From the NCBI GenBank assembly GCA_025989215.1, contig JAPDNP010000004.1, positions 124,001 to 188,000 of the forward strand: DNA of 64,000 nucleotides, read 5' to 3'. This stretch comes from Neisseriaceae bacterium JH1-16. Its GTDB lineage: Bacteria > Pseudomonadota > Gammaproteobacteria > Burkholderiales > Chromobacteriaceae. The position numbers were made by a program, and so were the translations under genes. The first letter of the stretch is position 1. Each line of letters starts with the position of its first letter. Of the stretch, positions 18,127 through 27,197 are shown in pieces. The notes below the pieces were generated by a model. It was given only the letters and a program-made list of their open reading frames with translations, did no database searches and had not been told where the DNA came from.

Positions 18127-19768
18127 AGACGCGTTCCTTGAAAGGAGGGATGCCGAGACGGCGTACGGTATCGATGAAGCGCTCGTCGTCCTGGCGCTGC
18201 TCGACGTAGACCGACAGGATCTTCTCGATCACGTCCGGCATCTGCGCGCGAGCGAACGACGGGCCGATCACCTTGCCCAGGCTGGTCTGATTGCCCTGGC
18301 TGCCGCCGAGGGTGATCTGGTACCACTCCTCACCGTTCTTATCGACGCCGAGCACACCGATATGGCCGACGTGGTGGTGACCACAGGCGTTCATGCAACC
18401 GGACATGTTCAGGTCGATCTCTCCCAGGTCGTTCAGATAGTCGAGATCGTCGAAACGCTGCTGGATCGCTTCGGCCACCGGGATCGACTTGGCGTTGGCC
18501 AGCGAGCAGAAGTCGCCGCCAGGGCAGCAGATGATGTCGGTCAACAGGCCGACGTTCGGAGTGGCGAAGCCTTGTTGCTTGGCCAGCTCCCACAGCGCGA
18601 ACAGTTCGGCTTCCTTCACGTCCGGCAGAATCAGGTTCTGCTCGTGCGCAACGCGGATCTCGCCGAAGCCGAAACGGTCAGCCCAGTCGGCCACCGCGTC
18701 CATCTGCGCATCGGTCGCGTCGCCCGGCGGCACGCCGGTTTTCTTCAACGACAGCACCACCGAGCGGTAGCCCGGCTGGCGATGCGCACGGGTATTGCGC
18801 TCCACCCAACGGGCGAACGCCGGCTGTTCGGCCAACTTGGCGGTGAACTCGGCCGGATTGGCTTCGAGCGCTTCGTAGGCCGGTGCGGTAAAGAAGCTGG
18901 CGTAGTGCGCGACGTCTTCCGGGCGGATGGTGGCCGGGCCGTCCTTCAGATGCGCCCACTCTTCTTCCACCTTGGCGGCGAAGCCTTCCACGGTCAACGC
19001 CTTCACCAGGATCTTGATGCGCGCCTTGTACTTGTTGTCGCGGCGACCGTAGCGGTTGTAGACGCGCAGGATGGCATCCAGATAGGTCAGCAGATGCTCG
19101 GTCGGCAGGAACTCGCGCACCACTTCGCCGATAATCGGGGTACGGCCCAGGCCGCCGCCGACGATGACCTTGAAGCCCACTTCACCGGCGGTGTTCTGCG
19201 CCATGTGCAGGCCGATATCGTGCACCAGCGTGGCGGCACGGTCCTCGACCGCGCCGGACACGGCGATCTTGAACTTACGCGGCAGGTAGGCGAACTCGGG
19301 GTGCAGCGTGCTCCACTGGCGGATGATCTCGCAGTAGGGGCGCGGATCGATCAGCTCGTCGGCAGCGACACCGGCAAAGGCATCGGTGGTGGTGTTGCGT
19401 ACGCAGTTGCCCGAGGTCTGGATCGCGTGCATTTCCACCTCGGCCAGCTCGGCGAGGATGTCCGGGATCGATTCCAGCGTCGGCCAGTTGTATTGCAGGT
19501 TCTGACGGGTAGTGAAGTGGCCGTAGCCCTTGTCATAGCGACGGGCGATATCGGCCAGCTTGCGCAGCTGCACGCTCGACAGGTGGCCGTACGGAATCGC
19601 CACGCGCAGCATCGGCGCGAGGCGCTGGATATACAGGCCGTTCATCAGCCGCAGCGGGCGGAATTCGTCCTCGGAAAGCTCGCCGGCCAGGAAGCGGCGG
19701 GTCTGGTCGCGGAACTCCTCGACCCGTTCGCGGACGATGCGATGGTCGATGGCGTCGTAACGGTACAT
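18110..19768 (-). CDS. cysI: Sulfite reductase hemoprotein (CysI-like)
   Basis: Siroheme/[4Fe-4S] enzyme of 552 residues reducing sulfite to sulfide with six electrons. The cluster motif is CCPGGDFC followed by SGCMNACGHHH. Duplicated ferredoxin-like and siroheme domains are evident (HFTTRQNLQYNW, FKVIVGGGLGRTP). There is no cysJ flavoprotein beside it, as in many betaproteobacteria, so the electron donor is probably a ferredoxin or a protein encoded elsewhere. A copy of the repeated word lies at 18827-18836. The next gene upstream is cysH. Confidence 0.93.
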   Translation of the reverse strand: MYRYDAIDHRIVRERVEEFRDQTRRFLAGELSEDEFRPLRLMNGLYIQRLAPMLRVAIPYGHLSSVQLRKLADIARRYDKGYGHFTTRQNLQYNWPTLESIPDILAELAEVEMHAIQTSGNCVRNTTTDAFAGVAADELIDPRPYCEIIRQWSTLHPEFAYLPRKFKIAVSGAVEDRAATLVHDIGLHMAQNTAGEVGFKVIVGGGLGRTPIIGEVVREFLPTEHLLTYLDAILRVYNRYGRRDNKYKARIKILVKALTVEGFAAKVEEEWAHLKDGPATIRPEDVAHYASFFTAPAYEALEANPAEFTAKLAEQPAFARWVERNTRAHRQPGYRSVVLSLKKTGVPPGDATDAQMDAVADWADRFGFGEIRVAHEQNLILPDVKEAELFALWELAKQQGFATPNVGLLTDIICCPGGDFCSLANAKSIPVAEAIQQRFDDLDYLNDLGEIDLNMSGCMNACGHHHVGHIGVLGVDKNGEEWYQITLGGSQGNQTSLGKVIGPSFARAQMPDVIEKILSVYVEQRQDDERFIDTVRRLGIPPFKERVYAKDH

Positions 19769-19815
19769 GGCACCCTCTCAACACCGGCCGAGCTGGCCGG
19801 CAACACTAAATAGAT

Positions 19816-20520
19816 TCAGATCGCGGAGACGTTGGCCGGCTTCTTGACGTGCAGGCCGCACTCTTTCAATTCGGGGTCTTCCCACCACCAGCGACCGGCG
19901 CGCACGTCCTCCCCGACGGTGATCGAGCGGGTACAGGGCGCACAGCCGATCGACGGGTAGCGCTTGGCGTGCAGCGCGTTCACCGGCACGCCGCGTTCGG
20001 TCAGATAGGCCCACACTTCCTTCTCGGTCCACTCCAACAGCGGGTTGAACTTCATCAGCCCGTTGCCGGCGTCGAACTCGCGATCGGCAAGATCGGTGCG
20101 GGTCGGCGACTGCTCGCGACGCAGCCCGGCGATCCAGGCCTTCTGCCCAGACAGCGCGCGCTTGAGCGGCTCGAGCTTGCGAATGCGGCAGCACTCCTTG
20201 CGCAACTCGACGCTGTCGTAAAACGCATTGATGCCGTTCTGGTTCACATAGGCTTCGACGTTGGCCGAATCGGGGAAGTACAGCCGCACCGGATGGGTGG
20301 TGTAGCGCTCGCCCACTTCCTGCATCAGCGTGTAGGTTTCCGCCGGCAGCCGACCGGTATCGAGGCTGAACGAGGCGATCGGCAGTTCGAGACGCGCGAT
20401 CAGGTCGGTCAGCACCATGTCTTCGGCACCGAAGCTGTTGGCGAATACCGCCGGCGCAAAGTCACGGGCGATCTCGGCCAGCAGTGCTTCGGTCGCGGCC
20501 AGTTTTTCCTCGAAGGACAT
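19816..20520 (-). CDS. cysH: Adenylylsulfate (APS) reductase, CysH family with iron-sulfur cysteines
   Basis: A 234-residue thiol-dependent reductase converting activated sulfate to sulfite. Cys110-Cys111 (KECCRIRK) and Cys193/Cys196 (GCAPCTR) are the ligands of the [4Fe-4S] cluster that marks APS-reducing enzymes as opposed to cluster-free PAPS reductases, and ECGLH near the C-terminus holds the catalytic cysteine. I chose the ATG at 20520, which follows GGAG; a GTG at 20535 would start on that same GGAG. Divergent from cysB, its expected activator. Confidence 0.95.
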   Translation of the reverse strand: MSFEEKLAATEALLAEIARDFAPAVFANSFGAEDMVLTDLIARLELPIASFSLDTGRLPAETYTLMQEVGERYTTHPVRLYFPDSANVEAYVNQNGINAFYDSVELRKECCRIRKLEPLKRALSGQKAWIAGLRREQSPTRTDLADREFDAGNGLMKFNPLLEWTEKEVWAYLTERGVPVNALHAKRYPSIGCAPCTRSITVGEDVRAGRWWWEDPELKECGLHVKKPANVSAI

Positions 20521-20652
20521 GGCAGAAGGCTCCACTTAAAAGTCCATTGACAATTGAACGCATGGTATCCAACATGCCTAAAACCATAAAAGAATATTGC
20601 GTTAGGGTTTAATTACTTATAGTTTTATAGAAATAAGACAAGAGACTGAACG
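20521..20652. promoter_or_regulatory. AT-rich divergent control region between cysH and cysB
   Basis: A 132-base spacer, clearly AT-richer than the flanking genes, holds the back-to-back promoters of the sulfate-reduction operon and of cysB. CysB family regulators bind long degenerate AT-rich sites that I cannot delimit by eye. Confidence 0.5.
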
Positions 20653-21597
20653 ATGAAGCTGCAACAACTGCGCTACCTGGTCGAGGTAGCAAAACAAGGA
20701 CTAAACGTCTCCGAGGCCGCCGAGAAGCTGCACACCTCGCAGCCCGGCATTTCCAAGCAGATCCGCCTGCTCGAGGATGAACTGGGCATCCAGGTATTCA
20801 TCCGCAACGGCAAGCGGGTGGTGGCGGTGTCCGAGCCGGGCAAGGAGGTGCTGCGCATCTCCGAGCGCATCCTGCGCGAAGCGCAGAACCTCAAGCGCGT
20901 CGGCGACGAGTTTTCGCGCGAGGCGGAGGGTTCGCTGACCGTCGCAACCACTCACACCCAGGCCCGCTACGCGCTGCCGGACAGCATTGCCGAGTTCGTG
21001 CGTCGCTATCCGAAGGTCCGATTGTCGATCAAACAGGGCAGCCCGACGCAAATCTGCGAGATGGTCGTCGCCGGTGAAGCCGACCTGGCCGTCGCCACCG
21101 AGGGCATCGCACTGTACAAAGACCTGGCGATGCTACCCTGCTACGAGTGGAACCGCAGCATCGTGGTGCCAGTCGGTCACCCGCTGCTGGACCTCGAGCG
21201 GCAGGTCACGCTGGCCGACATCGCCAGCTACCCAATCGTCACCTACGACTTCGCCTTCGCCGGCCGCTCCAAGATCAACAAGGCGTTCAACGACGCCGGA
21301 CTGACCCCGAACGTGGTGCTGACCGCGATCGACACCGACGTGATCAAGACCTATGTGACGCTGGGCCTGGGCATCGGCATCATCGCCACCATGTCCTACG
21401 AGGCCGAACGCGACACCAAGCTGCGCGCGATCGACGCCTCGCACCTGTTCGATTCGTCGACCACCAAGATCGGCCTGCGCAAAGACGCCTATCTGCGCGG
21501 CTTCGCTTACACCTTCATCGAGCTGTTCGCACCGCACCTGACCCGCAAGGCGGTGGAAGCCGCACTGCTGGCGCATGAGCCGGACGACGACGAGTAA
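20653..21597 (+). CDS. cysB: LysR-family regulator CysB
   Basis: A 314-residue LysR regulator. The N-terminal winged helix MKLQQLRYLVEVAKQGLNVSEAAEKLHTSQPGIS is typical of CysB/Cbl, and the effector domain shows THTQARYALP and KQGSPTQICEMV, which bind N-acetylserine or thiosulfate/sulfate in known homologues. Its location divergent to cysH indicates it activates assimilatory sulfate reduction under sulfur limitation. Confidence 0.95.
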   Translation: MKLQQLRYLVEVAKQGLNVSEAAEKLHTSQPGISKQIRLLEDELGIQVFIRNGKRVVAVSEPGKEVLRISERILREAQNLKRVGDEFSREAEGSLTVATTHTQARYALPDSIAEFVRRYPKVRLSIKQGSPTQICEMVVAGEADLAVATEGIALYKDLAMLPCYEWNRSIVVPVGHPLLDLERQVTLADIASYPIVTYDFAFAGRSKINKAFNDAGLTPNVVLTAIDTDVIKTYVTLGLGIGIIATMSYEAERDTKLRAIDASHLFDSSTTKIGLRKDAYLRGFAYTFIELFAPHLTRKAVEAALLAHEPDDDE

Positions 21598-21600
21598 GCG

Positions 21601-21620
21601 TTAGGCCAACCTTGGCCGAA
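21601..21620. repeat. Imperfect inverted pair of the repeated word after cysB
   Basis: TTAGGCCAACCTTGGCCGAA is a near-palindrome of two word halves just after the cysB stop, directly followed by a terminator. Confidence 0.7.
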
Positions 21621-21634
21621 CGGGCATGACGCCG

Positions 21635-21671
21635 ACGACAAAACGCCCCGGGCTATCCGGGGCGTTGTCGC
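21635..21671. terminator. Terminator between cysB and the fabG-like gene
   Basis: Stem AACGCCCCGG/CCGGGGCGTT extended by CGACA/TGTCG; it sits between converging genes and can serve both. Confidence 0.85.
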
Positions 21672-21689
21672 AAGCGGCGTCCGCGTGGC

Positions 21690-22430
21690 TTACAGCGCCA
21701 GGCCGCCGGTCACTTCGATCGCGGCGCCGTTGATGTAGCTCGCCTCGTCGCTGGCCAGGAAGGCGTAGACGTTGGCGATCTCCTCCGGCTGCGCCATGCG
21801 GCGCATCGGCACCTTCTCTTCCATCGCCTGGATCACCTTCTCCGGCATCGAGTTCAGGATCGGCGTGGCAACGAAGCCCGGGCAGACCGCGTTGGCACGG
21901 ATGCCCTTCTTGCCCAACTCCTTCGCCCAAGTCTTCACGAAGCCGATCACGCCGAATTTCGACGCGGCGTAGTTGGTCTGGCCGAAGTTGCCGTACACGC
22001 CGACCACCGACGAGGCGTTCAGGATCACTCCGCCGCCCTGCTCGATCATCGTGTCAACCACCGCCTTGGCGCAGTTGTAGACGCCTTTCAGGTTGACGTC
22101 GATCACCCGGTCGAACTGCTCGTCGGTCATCTTGGTCAACTGCGCGTCGGCCAGGATGCCGGCGTTGTTGACCAGCACATCGATACGGCCGAAACGCTGC
22201 TTCAGGTCGGCGACCATCTCGGCGATCTGCCCCTTATTAGTCACGTCGACCTTATAGCCGACCGCCTCACCGCCGCTCGCCCGGATCTCGGCAACGATGG
22301 TCTCTACCGCATCCAGATTCAAATCGCCGACGGCGACGATCGCGCCTTCCTTGGCGAACTTCAGAGCGGTGGCCTTACCAATGCCGCTGGCCCCGCCCGT
22401 GATGATCGAAACCTTGCCCTTCAAACGCAT
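21690..22430 (-). CDS. FabG-like short-chain dehydrogenase (3-oxoacyl-ACP / acetoacetyl-CoA reductase type)
   Basis: SDR of 246 residues with the TGGASGIG cofactor loop at 11-18, NNAG at 88-91 and the catalytic Ser141, Tyr154 and Lys158 (YAASK). The DLNLD sequence at the end of strand 2 does not decide between NADH and NADPH. The closest families are FabG and PhaB-type reductases. No acyl carrier protein or polyhydroxyalkanoate genes adjoin it. Start at the ATG with GGAAAG site; a long nested dyad lies 130-160 bases upstream. Confidence 0.85.
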   Translation of the reverse strand: MRLKGKVSIITGGASGIGKATALKFAKEGAIVAVGDLNLDAVETIVAEIRASGGEAVGYKVDVTNKGQIAEMVADLKQRFGRIDVLVNNAGILADAQLTKMTDEQFDRVIDVNLKGVYNCAKAVVDTMIEQGGGVILNASSVVGVYGNFGQTNYAASKFGVIGFVKTWAKELGKKGIRANAVCPGFVATPILNSMPEKVIQAMEEKVPMRRMAQPEEIANVYAFLASDEASYINGAAIEVTGGLAL

Positions 22431-22557
22431 GACTTTCCTTTCGATGTCTATCCATAGCGCCACGACCCGCTTGAGGACCCTGGCAGCTACCGGCCGGTCG
22501 TGGCCCCGGTGGGTGGCTACGCCGGGAAGTTATTATCGTGAACTGCCCCGCAAATAA

Positions 22558-22589
22558 TGCACCGCTCAATCGTGCGATTTTGCGGTGCA
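22558..22589. promoter_or_regulatory. 32-bp nested dyad upstream of the fabG-like gene
   Basis: TGCACCGC (22558-22565) and GCGGTGCA (22582-22589) enclose a second inverted repeat AATCG-tg-CGATT. The spacer is non-coding and AT-richer than its surroundings. This looks like an operator for a dimeric or tetrameric regulator, or a hairpin in the 5' leader. Confidence 0.5.
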
Positions 22590-22683
22590 CCATAATGTCA
22601 TTGCACTATAGCGCACGGATTTTTAAGGGTAAAGCTAGTTAAATGACGAACACCTGCTGCACTGCAAGATCGCCACAGACAAC

Positions 22684-22709
22684 AAAAAGCGGCACCCGGG
22701 GGTGCCGCT
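22684..22709 (-). terminator. Terminator of the ABC-F gene
   Basis: Stem AGCGGCACCC/GGGTGCCGCT followed by T5 on the minus strand, 17 bases after the ABC-F stop. Confidence 0.92.
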
Positions 22710-22725
22710 CTCTCTGCCAGGTGGA

Positions 22726-24354
22726 TTACTCCAGGCCCTTGCTGTCCAGATAGGACTCGTAATCGCCCATATAGTGTTCGTAGCCGCCCTTGCCGTCGAG
22801 TTCGAGGATCTGGGTGGCCAGCGACGACACGAACTGCCGGTCGTGCGAGACGAAGATCAGCGTGCCCTTGAACTTCTCGAGCGCCATGTTCAGCGACTCG
22901 ATCGACTCCATGTCCATATGGTTGGTCGGTTCGTCCATCAGCATCACGTTCGGCTTGGTCAGAATCAGCTTGCCGTACAGCATGCGGCCCTTCTCACCAC
23001 CGGACAGCACGCGCACGTTCTTGGTCACGTCATCGCCGCCGAACAGCAGGCGGCCCAGCGTACCGCGGATCACCTGCTCGTCGTCACCTTCCTGGGCCCA
23101 CTCGCGCATCCACTCGGACAGGTTGTCGTCGGTATCGAACTCGGCTTCGTGATCCTGTGCGTAGTAGCCGACCTGCGCCTTTTCCGCCCACTTCACCGTG
23201 CCGGCATCGCCGGTGACGCCTTCGGCCAACTTGGCTTCGTAAGCGCCGGCCAGTAGCTTCATCAGCGTCGACTTACCGGCACCGTTCGGGCCGATGATCG
23301 CCAGGCGCTGGCCGGCCTCCAGGATCAGGTTCAGGTTCTGGAACAGCGGCTTGTCGAAGGACTTGGACAGACCGGCCAGCTCCACCGCCTGGCGGTGCAG
23401 CTTCATCTTGTCATCCACTTCGAAGCGGATGAACGGGTTCTGCCGGCTGGACGGCTTGACGCTGACCATTTCCGACTTGAGCTTGTCCACCTGCTTCAGG
23501 CGGCTGGTCGCCTGACGAGCCTTCGACTTGTTGGCCGAGAAGCGCGCCACGAACTCCTGCAGATCCTGAATGCGTTCCTTGGCCTTGGCGTTGGACGACA
23601 ACTGGCGCTCGCGAGCCTGGGTGGACGCGATCATGTAGTCGTCGTAGTTGCCCGGGTAGAGCTGGATGGTGTTGTAATCCAGGTCGGCCATGTGGGTGCA
23701 CACCTGGTTCAGGAAGTGACGGTCGTGCGAGATGATGATCATCGTCGACTCGTACTCGTTCAGCACGTGCTCGAGCCAGCGAATCGTGTTGATGTCCAGG
23801 TTGTTGGTCGGTTCGTCGAGCAGCAGCACGTCCGGCTTGGAGAACAGCGCCTGTGCCAGCAGCACGCGCAGCTTGAAGCCCGGCGCCACTTCGCTCATCG
23901 GGCCATTGTGCAGCTCCAGCGGAATGCCGACGCCCATCAACAGCTCGCCTGCGCGCGCCTCGGCAGTGTAACCGTCGTACTCGGCGAACTTCGCCTCGAG
24001 CTCGGCCGCGTGCATGTAGTCGTCTTCGGTTGCCTCGAGGTTGGCGTAGATCGCGTCCCGCTCGGACATCGCCGCCCACATCTCGGTGTGGCCCATCAGC
24101 ACCACGTCGAGCACGCGCTTGTCTTCATACGCGAACTGGTCCTGGCGCAGCTTACCCAGACGCACGCCGGTTTCGATCGCCACTTCGCCGGCGCTCTGCT
24201 CCAGATCGCCGCCGAGAATCTTCATGAAGGTGGACTTGCCCGAGCCGTTCGCACCGATCAGGCCGTAACGGTTACCTTCACCAAACTTGACCGAAACCTT
24301 TTCGAACAACGGTTTCGCGCCGAACTGCATCGTAATGTTATTAGTACTGATCAC
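22726..24354 (-). CDS. ABC-F family ATPase (YbiT-like)
   Basis: A soluble 542-residue protein with two ABC domains and no membrane segment. Walker A motifs are GANGSGKST (N-terminal) and GPNGAGKST (C-terminal), each with a signature and a Walker B followed by DEPTNNLD or DEPTNHMD, and a charged linker of about 80 residues between domains. ABC-F proteins act on the ribosome E site; the family placement near YbiT rests on overall length and the [12 protein letters not shown] start. It is monocistronic and divergent from dapA. A copy of the repeated word lies at 23221-23230. Confidence 0.92.
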   Translation of the reverse strand: MISTNNITMQFGAKPLFEKVSVKFGEGNRYGLIGANGSGKSTFMKILGGDLEQSAGEVAIETGVRLGKLRQDQFAYEDKRVLDVVLMGHTEMWAAMSERDAIYANLEATEDDYMHAAELEAKFAEYDGYTAEARAGELLMGVGIPLELHNGPMSEVAPGFKLRVLLAQALFSKPDVLLLDEPTNNLDINTIRWLEHVLNEYESTMIIISHDRHFLNQVCTHMADLDYNTIQLYPGNYDDYMIASTQARERQLSSNAKAKERIQDLQEFVARFSANKSKARQATSRLKQVDKLKSEMVSVKPSSRQNPFIRFEVDDKMKLHRQAVELAGLSKSFDKPLFQNLNLILEAGQRLAIIGPNGAGKSTLMKLLAGAYEAKLAEGVTGDAGTVKWAEKAQVGYYAQDHEAEFDTDDNLSEWMREWAQEGDDEQVIRGTLGRLLFGGDDVTKNVRVLSGGEKGRMLYGKLILTKPNVMLMDEPTNHMDMESIESLNMALEKFKGTLIFVSHDRQFVSSLATQILELDGKGGYEHYMGDYESYLDSKGLE

Positions 24355-24450
24355 GCCTAGGATCCTTCAGCCAATCGAGCCGTAAGTATCGGAAAAATGG
24401 GGCATTCTACCACAAGCGCAGCCCGCGCTGCAGACCCCCCTCCACCCTGC

Positions 24451-24463
24451 TTCGGCCAACCTT
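24451..24463. repeat. Extragenic copy of the repeated word between the ABC-F gene and dapA
   Basis: TTCGGCCAACCTT lies about 70 bases before the dapA start, in a divergent spacer. Confidence 0.9.
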
Positions 24464-24530
24464 TTGCCGCGAAAGCGAATTCCGCTACAATCGAAAGCCT
24501 TTATCTCTTCACTCACGAACAGGCAGAGCT

Positions 24531-25406
24531 ATGCTGACCGGTAGTTTGGTGGCCTTGGTCACTCCTATGCATGACGATGGCCGGGTCGACTTCGACGCGT
24601 TGAACCGGCTGGTTGATTTTCATATCGAAAACGGCACCAACGGCCTGGTTGCCGTCGGCACCACCGGCGAATCCGCCACCTTACACGTCGATGAGCACAT
24701 CGCCGTGGTCAAGGCCGTGGTAAAGCAAGCTGCCGGCCGTGTCTCCGTTATCGCCGGCGCCGGCGCCAACTCGACCGCCGAAGCGATCGAACTGAGCCAG
24801 CACGCCAAGGACGTGGGCGCGGACAGCGTGCTGTCGGTCGTTCCCTACTACAACAAGCCGACCCAGGAAGGCATGTACCAGCACTTCCGCGCCATCGCCG
24901 AAGCGGTCGACATCCCGGTTGTGCTGTATAACGTACCTGGTCGCACCGTTGCCGACATGAGCAACGACACCGTACTGCGCCTGGCTCAGATCCCGAACAT
25001 CATCGGCCTGAAAGACGCCACAGCAGACCTGGGCCGCGCCTGCGACCTGTTCCTGCGCGCACCGAAAGACTTCGCGCTCTACACCGGCGACGACGCCACT
25101 GCGCTGGCCTTCCTGCTGTGCGGCGGCCACGGTGTGATCTCGGTGACCGCCAACGTCGCGCCGAAGAGCTTCAGCTCCATGTGTGCGGCCGCACTGAAGG
25201 GCGACATCACCACCGCCCGTGAACTGAACGACACCTTGCAGGGCCTGCACAAGCAGCTGTTCTGCGAGCCGAACCCGATTCCGGCCAAGTGGGCACTGCA
25301 CCGCATGGGCCTGATCGGTGCCGGCATGCGCCTGCCGCTGACTCCGCTGTCCGATGAGGCCATTCCGGCCGTCGAAGCCGCACTGAAGCAAGCCAAGGTT
25401 CTTTGA
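24531..25406 (+). CDS. dapA: 4-hydroxy-tetrahydrodipicolinate synthase
   Basis: A 291-residue TIM-barrel aldolase that condenses pyruvate with aspartate semialdehyde, the first committed step of lysine and diaminopimelate synthesis. The Schiff-base lysine is Lys161 (IIGLKDAT); Tyr133 (LYNVPGRT) and GTTGES are also present. It is followed after 25 bases by bamC, an order shared with E. coli. Confidence 0.97.
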   Translation: MLTGSLVALVTPMHDDGRVDFDALNRLVDFHIENGTNGLVAVGTTGESATLHVDEHIAVVKAVVKQAAGRVSVIAGAGANSTAEAIELSQHAKDVGADSVLSVVPYYNKPTQEGMYQHFRAIAEAVDIPVVLYNVPGRTVADMSNDTVLRLAQIPNIIGLKDATADLGRACDLFLRAPKDFALYTGDDATALAFLLCGGHGVISVTANVAPKSFSSMCAAALKGDITTARELNDTLQGLHKQLFCEPNPIPAKWALHRMGLIGAGMRLPLTPLSDEAIPAVEAALKQAKVL

Positions 25407-25431
25407 AGAATTTCCGAATACCGGAGTGTGC

Positions 25432-26595
25432 ATGAAACGCAATGCCTCAGTCGCACTGCTGCTGACGACCAGCCTGCTGGCCGCCTGCAGCAGCACCAGC
25501 CAGCCTATGGACAAGCAACTGGCCTACAAGACCGACGGCCCAAAGCCACAGAGCATCGGCCTGGAAGTCCCGCCTGATCTGACTGCTCCGCAGATTCAGA
25601 ACAAGTACACCATTCCGAGCGCCGGCGGCACCGCCTCGCTCGCCGCCATGGACAAGGCCGGGCAACAGCAGGCCAAGACCGCCCCGACCGCCAGCTCCGA
25701 CAACAGCGGCGTACTGACCAAGGTCGAGAACGTTTCGATGCAGCGCGACGGCAATCAGCGCTGGCTGCTAGTGAAGGACAAGAACGCCGCCGAACTGTGG
25801 CCGCAACTGAAGGCGTTCTGGCAAGACAACGGCTTCGTGATCAAGTCCGAGGAGCCCGACATCGGCCTAATGGAAACCGATTGGGCGGAAAACCGCGCCA
25901 AGCTGCCGAACGACGGCCTGCGCAAGCTGATGGACACCGTCGGCATCGGTGGCATCTACTCCACGCCGGAGCGCGACAAGTTCCGCATTCGCCTGGAGAA
26001 GACCGCCAATGGCATCGAGGTGTACTTCTCGCACCGCGGCATGTACGAGACCTATGTCGACGAAGGCAAGTCCGAGACGATGTGGCAGCCGCGCCCGAGC
26101 GACCCGCAGCTGGAAGCCGCCTTCCTCGGCCGTTTCATGATGCGCCTGGGCCTGTCCGAAGATCAGGCTCGCCAGGAAGTAAAGCAAGCCGATGCACCGC
26201 AGAAGAACGCCCGCGCTCAGGTGGAGGGCGACACGCTGCAGGTGATCGACGGCTTCGACCGCGCATGGCGCCGTATCGGCCTGGCACTCGACCGCATCGG
26301 CCTGACCGTCAGCGACCGCGACCGCTCGAAGGGCCTCTACTTCGTCAAACCGGCGAAGAACGAGCTCGACCCGCAGGGCAAGGAATCCGGTGGCTTCTGG
26401 TCGAGCCTGGCGTTCTGGAAGAGCAGCGACGAAAAGAGCAACGCTGCGCTCAAGCAAGGCACCGAGTATCGCGTGATGGTGAAGGACGCCGGCGAAGGCC
26501 ACAGCCAGGTCCAACTGCTCGACGATACTGGCAACGTACTCAACAACACGCTGAGCAAGACCGTGTTGAGCAAGCTGCAGACCGAACTGCAGTAA
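25432..26595 (+). CDS. bamC: Outer membrane assembly lipoprotein BamC (NlpB/DapX)
   Basis: A 387-residue lipoprotein with lipobox LLAAC and acylated Cys19. The N-terminal unstructured segment (TDGPKPQSIGLEVPPDLTAP) is the part that binds BamD in characterised BamC, followed by two helix-grip domains. It should be a non-essential subunit of the BAM complex inserting beta-barrel proteins. CCGGAG precedes the ATG; a GTG six bases upstream is possible but less likely. Cotranscribed with dapA, ending at a strong terminator. Confidence 0.92.
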   Translation: MKRNASVALLLTTSLLAACSSTSQPMDKQLAYKTDGPKPQSIGLEVPPDLTAPQIQNKYTIPSAGGTASLAAMDKAGQQQAKTAPTASSDNSGVLTKVENVSMQRDGNQRWLLVKDKNAAELWPQLKAFWQDNGFVIKSEEPDIGLMETDWAENRAKLPNDGLRKLMDTVGIGGIYSTPERDKFRIRLEKTANGIEVYFSHRGMYETYVDEGKSETMWQPRPSDPQLEAAFLGRFMMRLGLSEDQARQEVKQADAPQKNARAQVEGDTLQVIDGFDRAWRRIGLALDRIGLTVSDRDRSKGLYFVKPAKNELDPQGKESGGFWSSLAFWKSSDEKSNAALKQGTEYRVMVKDAGEGHSQVQLLDDTGNVLNNTLSKTVLSKLQTELQ

Positions 26596-26615
26596 GCCGC
26601 ACAACGCCGCAACAG

Positions 26616-26645
26616 AAACGGCTCACCATGGTGAGCCGTTTTTTA
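26616..26645 (+). terminator. Terminator of dapA-bamC
   Basis: Perfect palindromic stem AACGGCTCACC/GGTGAGCCGTT followed by TTTTTTA. Confidence 0.95.
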
Positions 26646-26700
26646 TTGCCCGTCGCGCGCCGGCCGATACATACATGGGACGGCATGGCGAGCAGGCATG

Positions 26701-26726
26701 AAAAAACCGGCCAAAAGGCCGGTTTT
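26701..26726 (-). terminator. Terminator of the small lipoprotein gene
   Basis: Stem AAAACCGGCC/GGCCGGTTTT with AAAA loop, A-run to the left (T-run on the minus strand). Confidence 0.9.
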
Positions 26727-26746
26727 CTTTCAGCGCTAAGGCTGAA

Positions 26747-26944
26747 TTACTTAGCAGCGGAAGCAGCCGGAGCCGAAGCTTCTGCAGCCGGAGCCGAAGC
26801 AGCAGCGGCCGGAGCCGAAGCAGCAGCGGCCGGAGCCGAAGCCTCAACAGCCGGAGCCGAAGCTTCAGCCGGGGCTTCTTGTTTTTTACCGCAAGCGGAC
26901 AGAGCTACAGCCAGCAGGGCAGCAACGAGGAGCGACTGTTTCAT
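26747..26944 (-). CDS. Small Ala/Pro-rich repeat lipoprotein
   Basis: A 65-residue protein with a lipoprotein signal (LLAVALSAC, Cys18) followed by GKKQEAP and then a low-complexity tail of the unit ASAPA alternating with AEA, VEA or AAA, about six times. The DNA under it is a tandem repeat (units of GGAGCCGAAGC type), so copy number may vary by slippage. Similar tiny lipoproteins are common in Neisseriales but have no known function. It has its own terminator. High alanine and no hydrophobic segment beyond the signal suggest an extended periplasmic tether. Confidence 0.8.
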   Translation of the reverse strand: MKQSLLVAALLAVALSACGKKQEAPAEASAPAVEASAPAAAASAPAAAASAPAAEASAPAASAAK

Positions 26945-27197
26945 TTTATCGTGACCTTAATACAAGTGAGTTGAACAAGACGTCATAGCGATGCCGCCCG
27001 ATTGTTAGTGGAACGGCATTAAACCATCGGTGCGCGAAATTGTAGCACGAAAAGTTTCGCCGCAAAGAGGTCGGTGACAGAAAAATCCAACAGTTTCGTT
27101 GGCTGTTTTGCACCGCAGCGCATCCGTTTTGGAACGCATCCTCGCGGACGTTGCTTTGCGAACTAGGTTGCCGTGCACTTTCGATCAAACCTTGTCG

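Noticed and set aside
17960-19813. 617-codon plus-strand frame opposite cysI
   Set aside because: Antisense shadow; cysI on the other strand has all cluster and siroheme motifs.
22558-22589. NtrC site upstream of the fabG-like gene
   Set aside because: Half-sites match but are 16 bases apart instead of 5, and no sigma-54 promoter is seen.
26747-26944. Tandem repeat mistaken for CRISPR or satellite
   Set aside because: The repeat is in frame with a signal peptide and lipobox; no unique spacers or cas genes.
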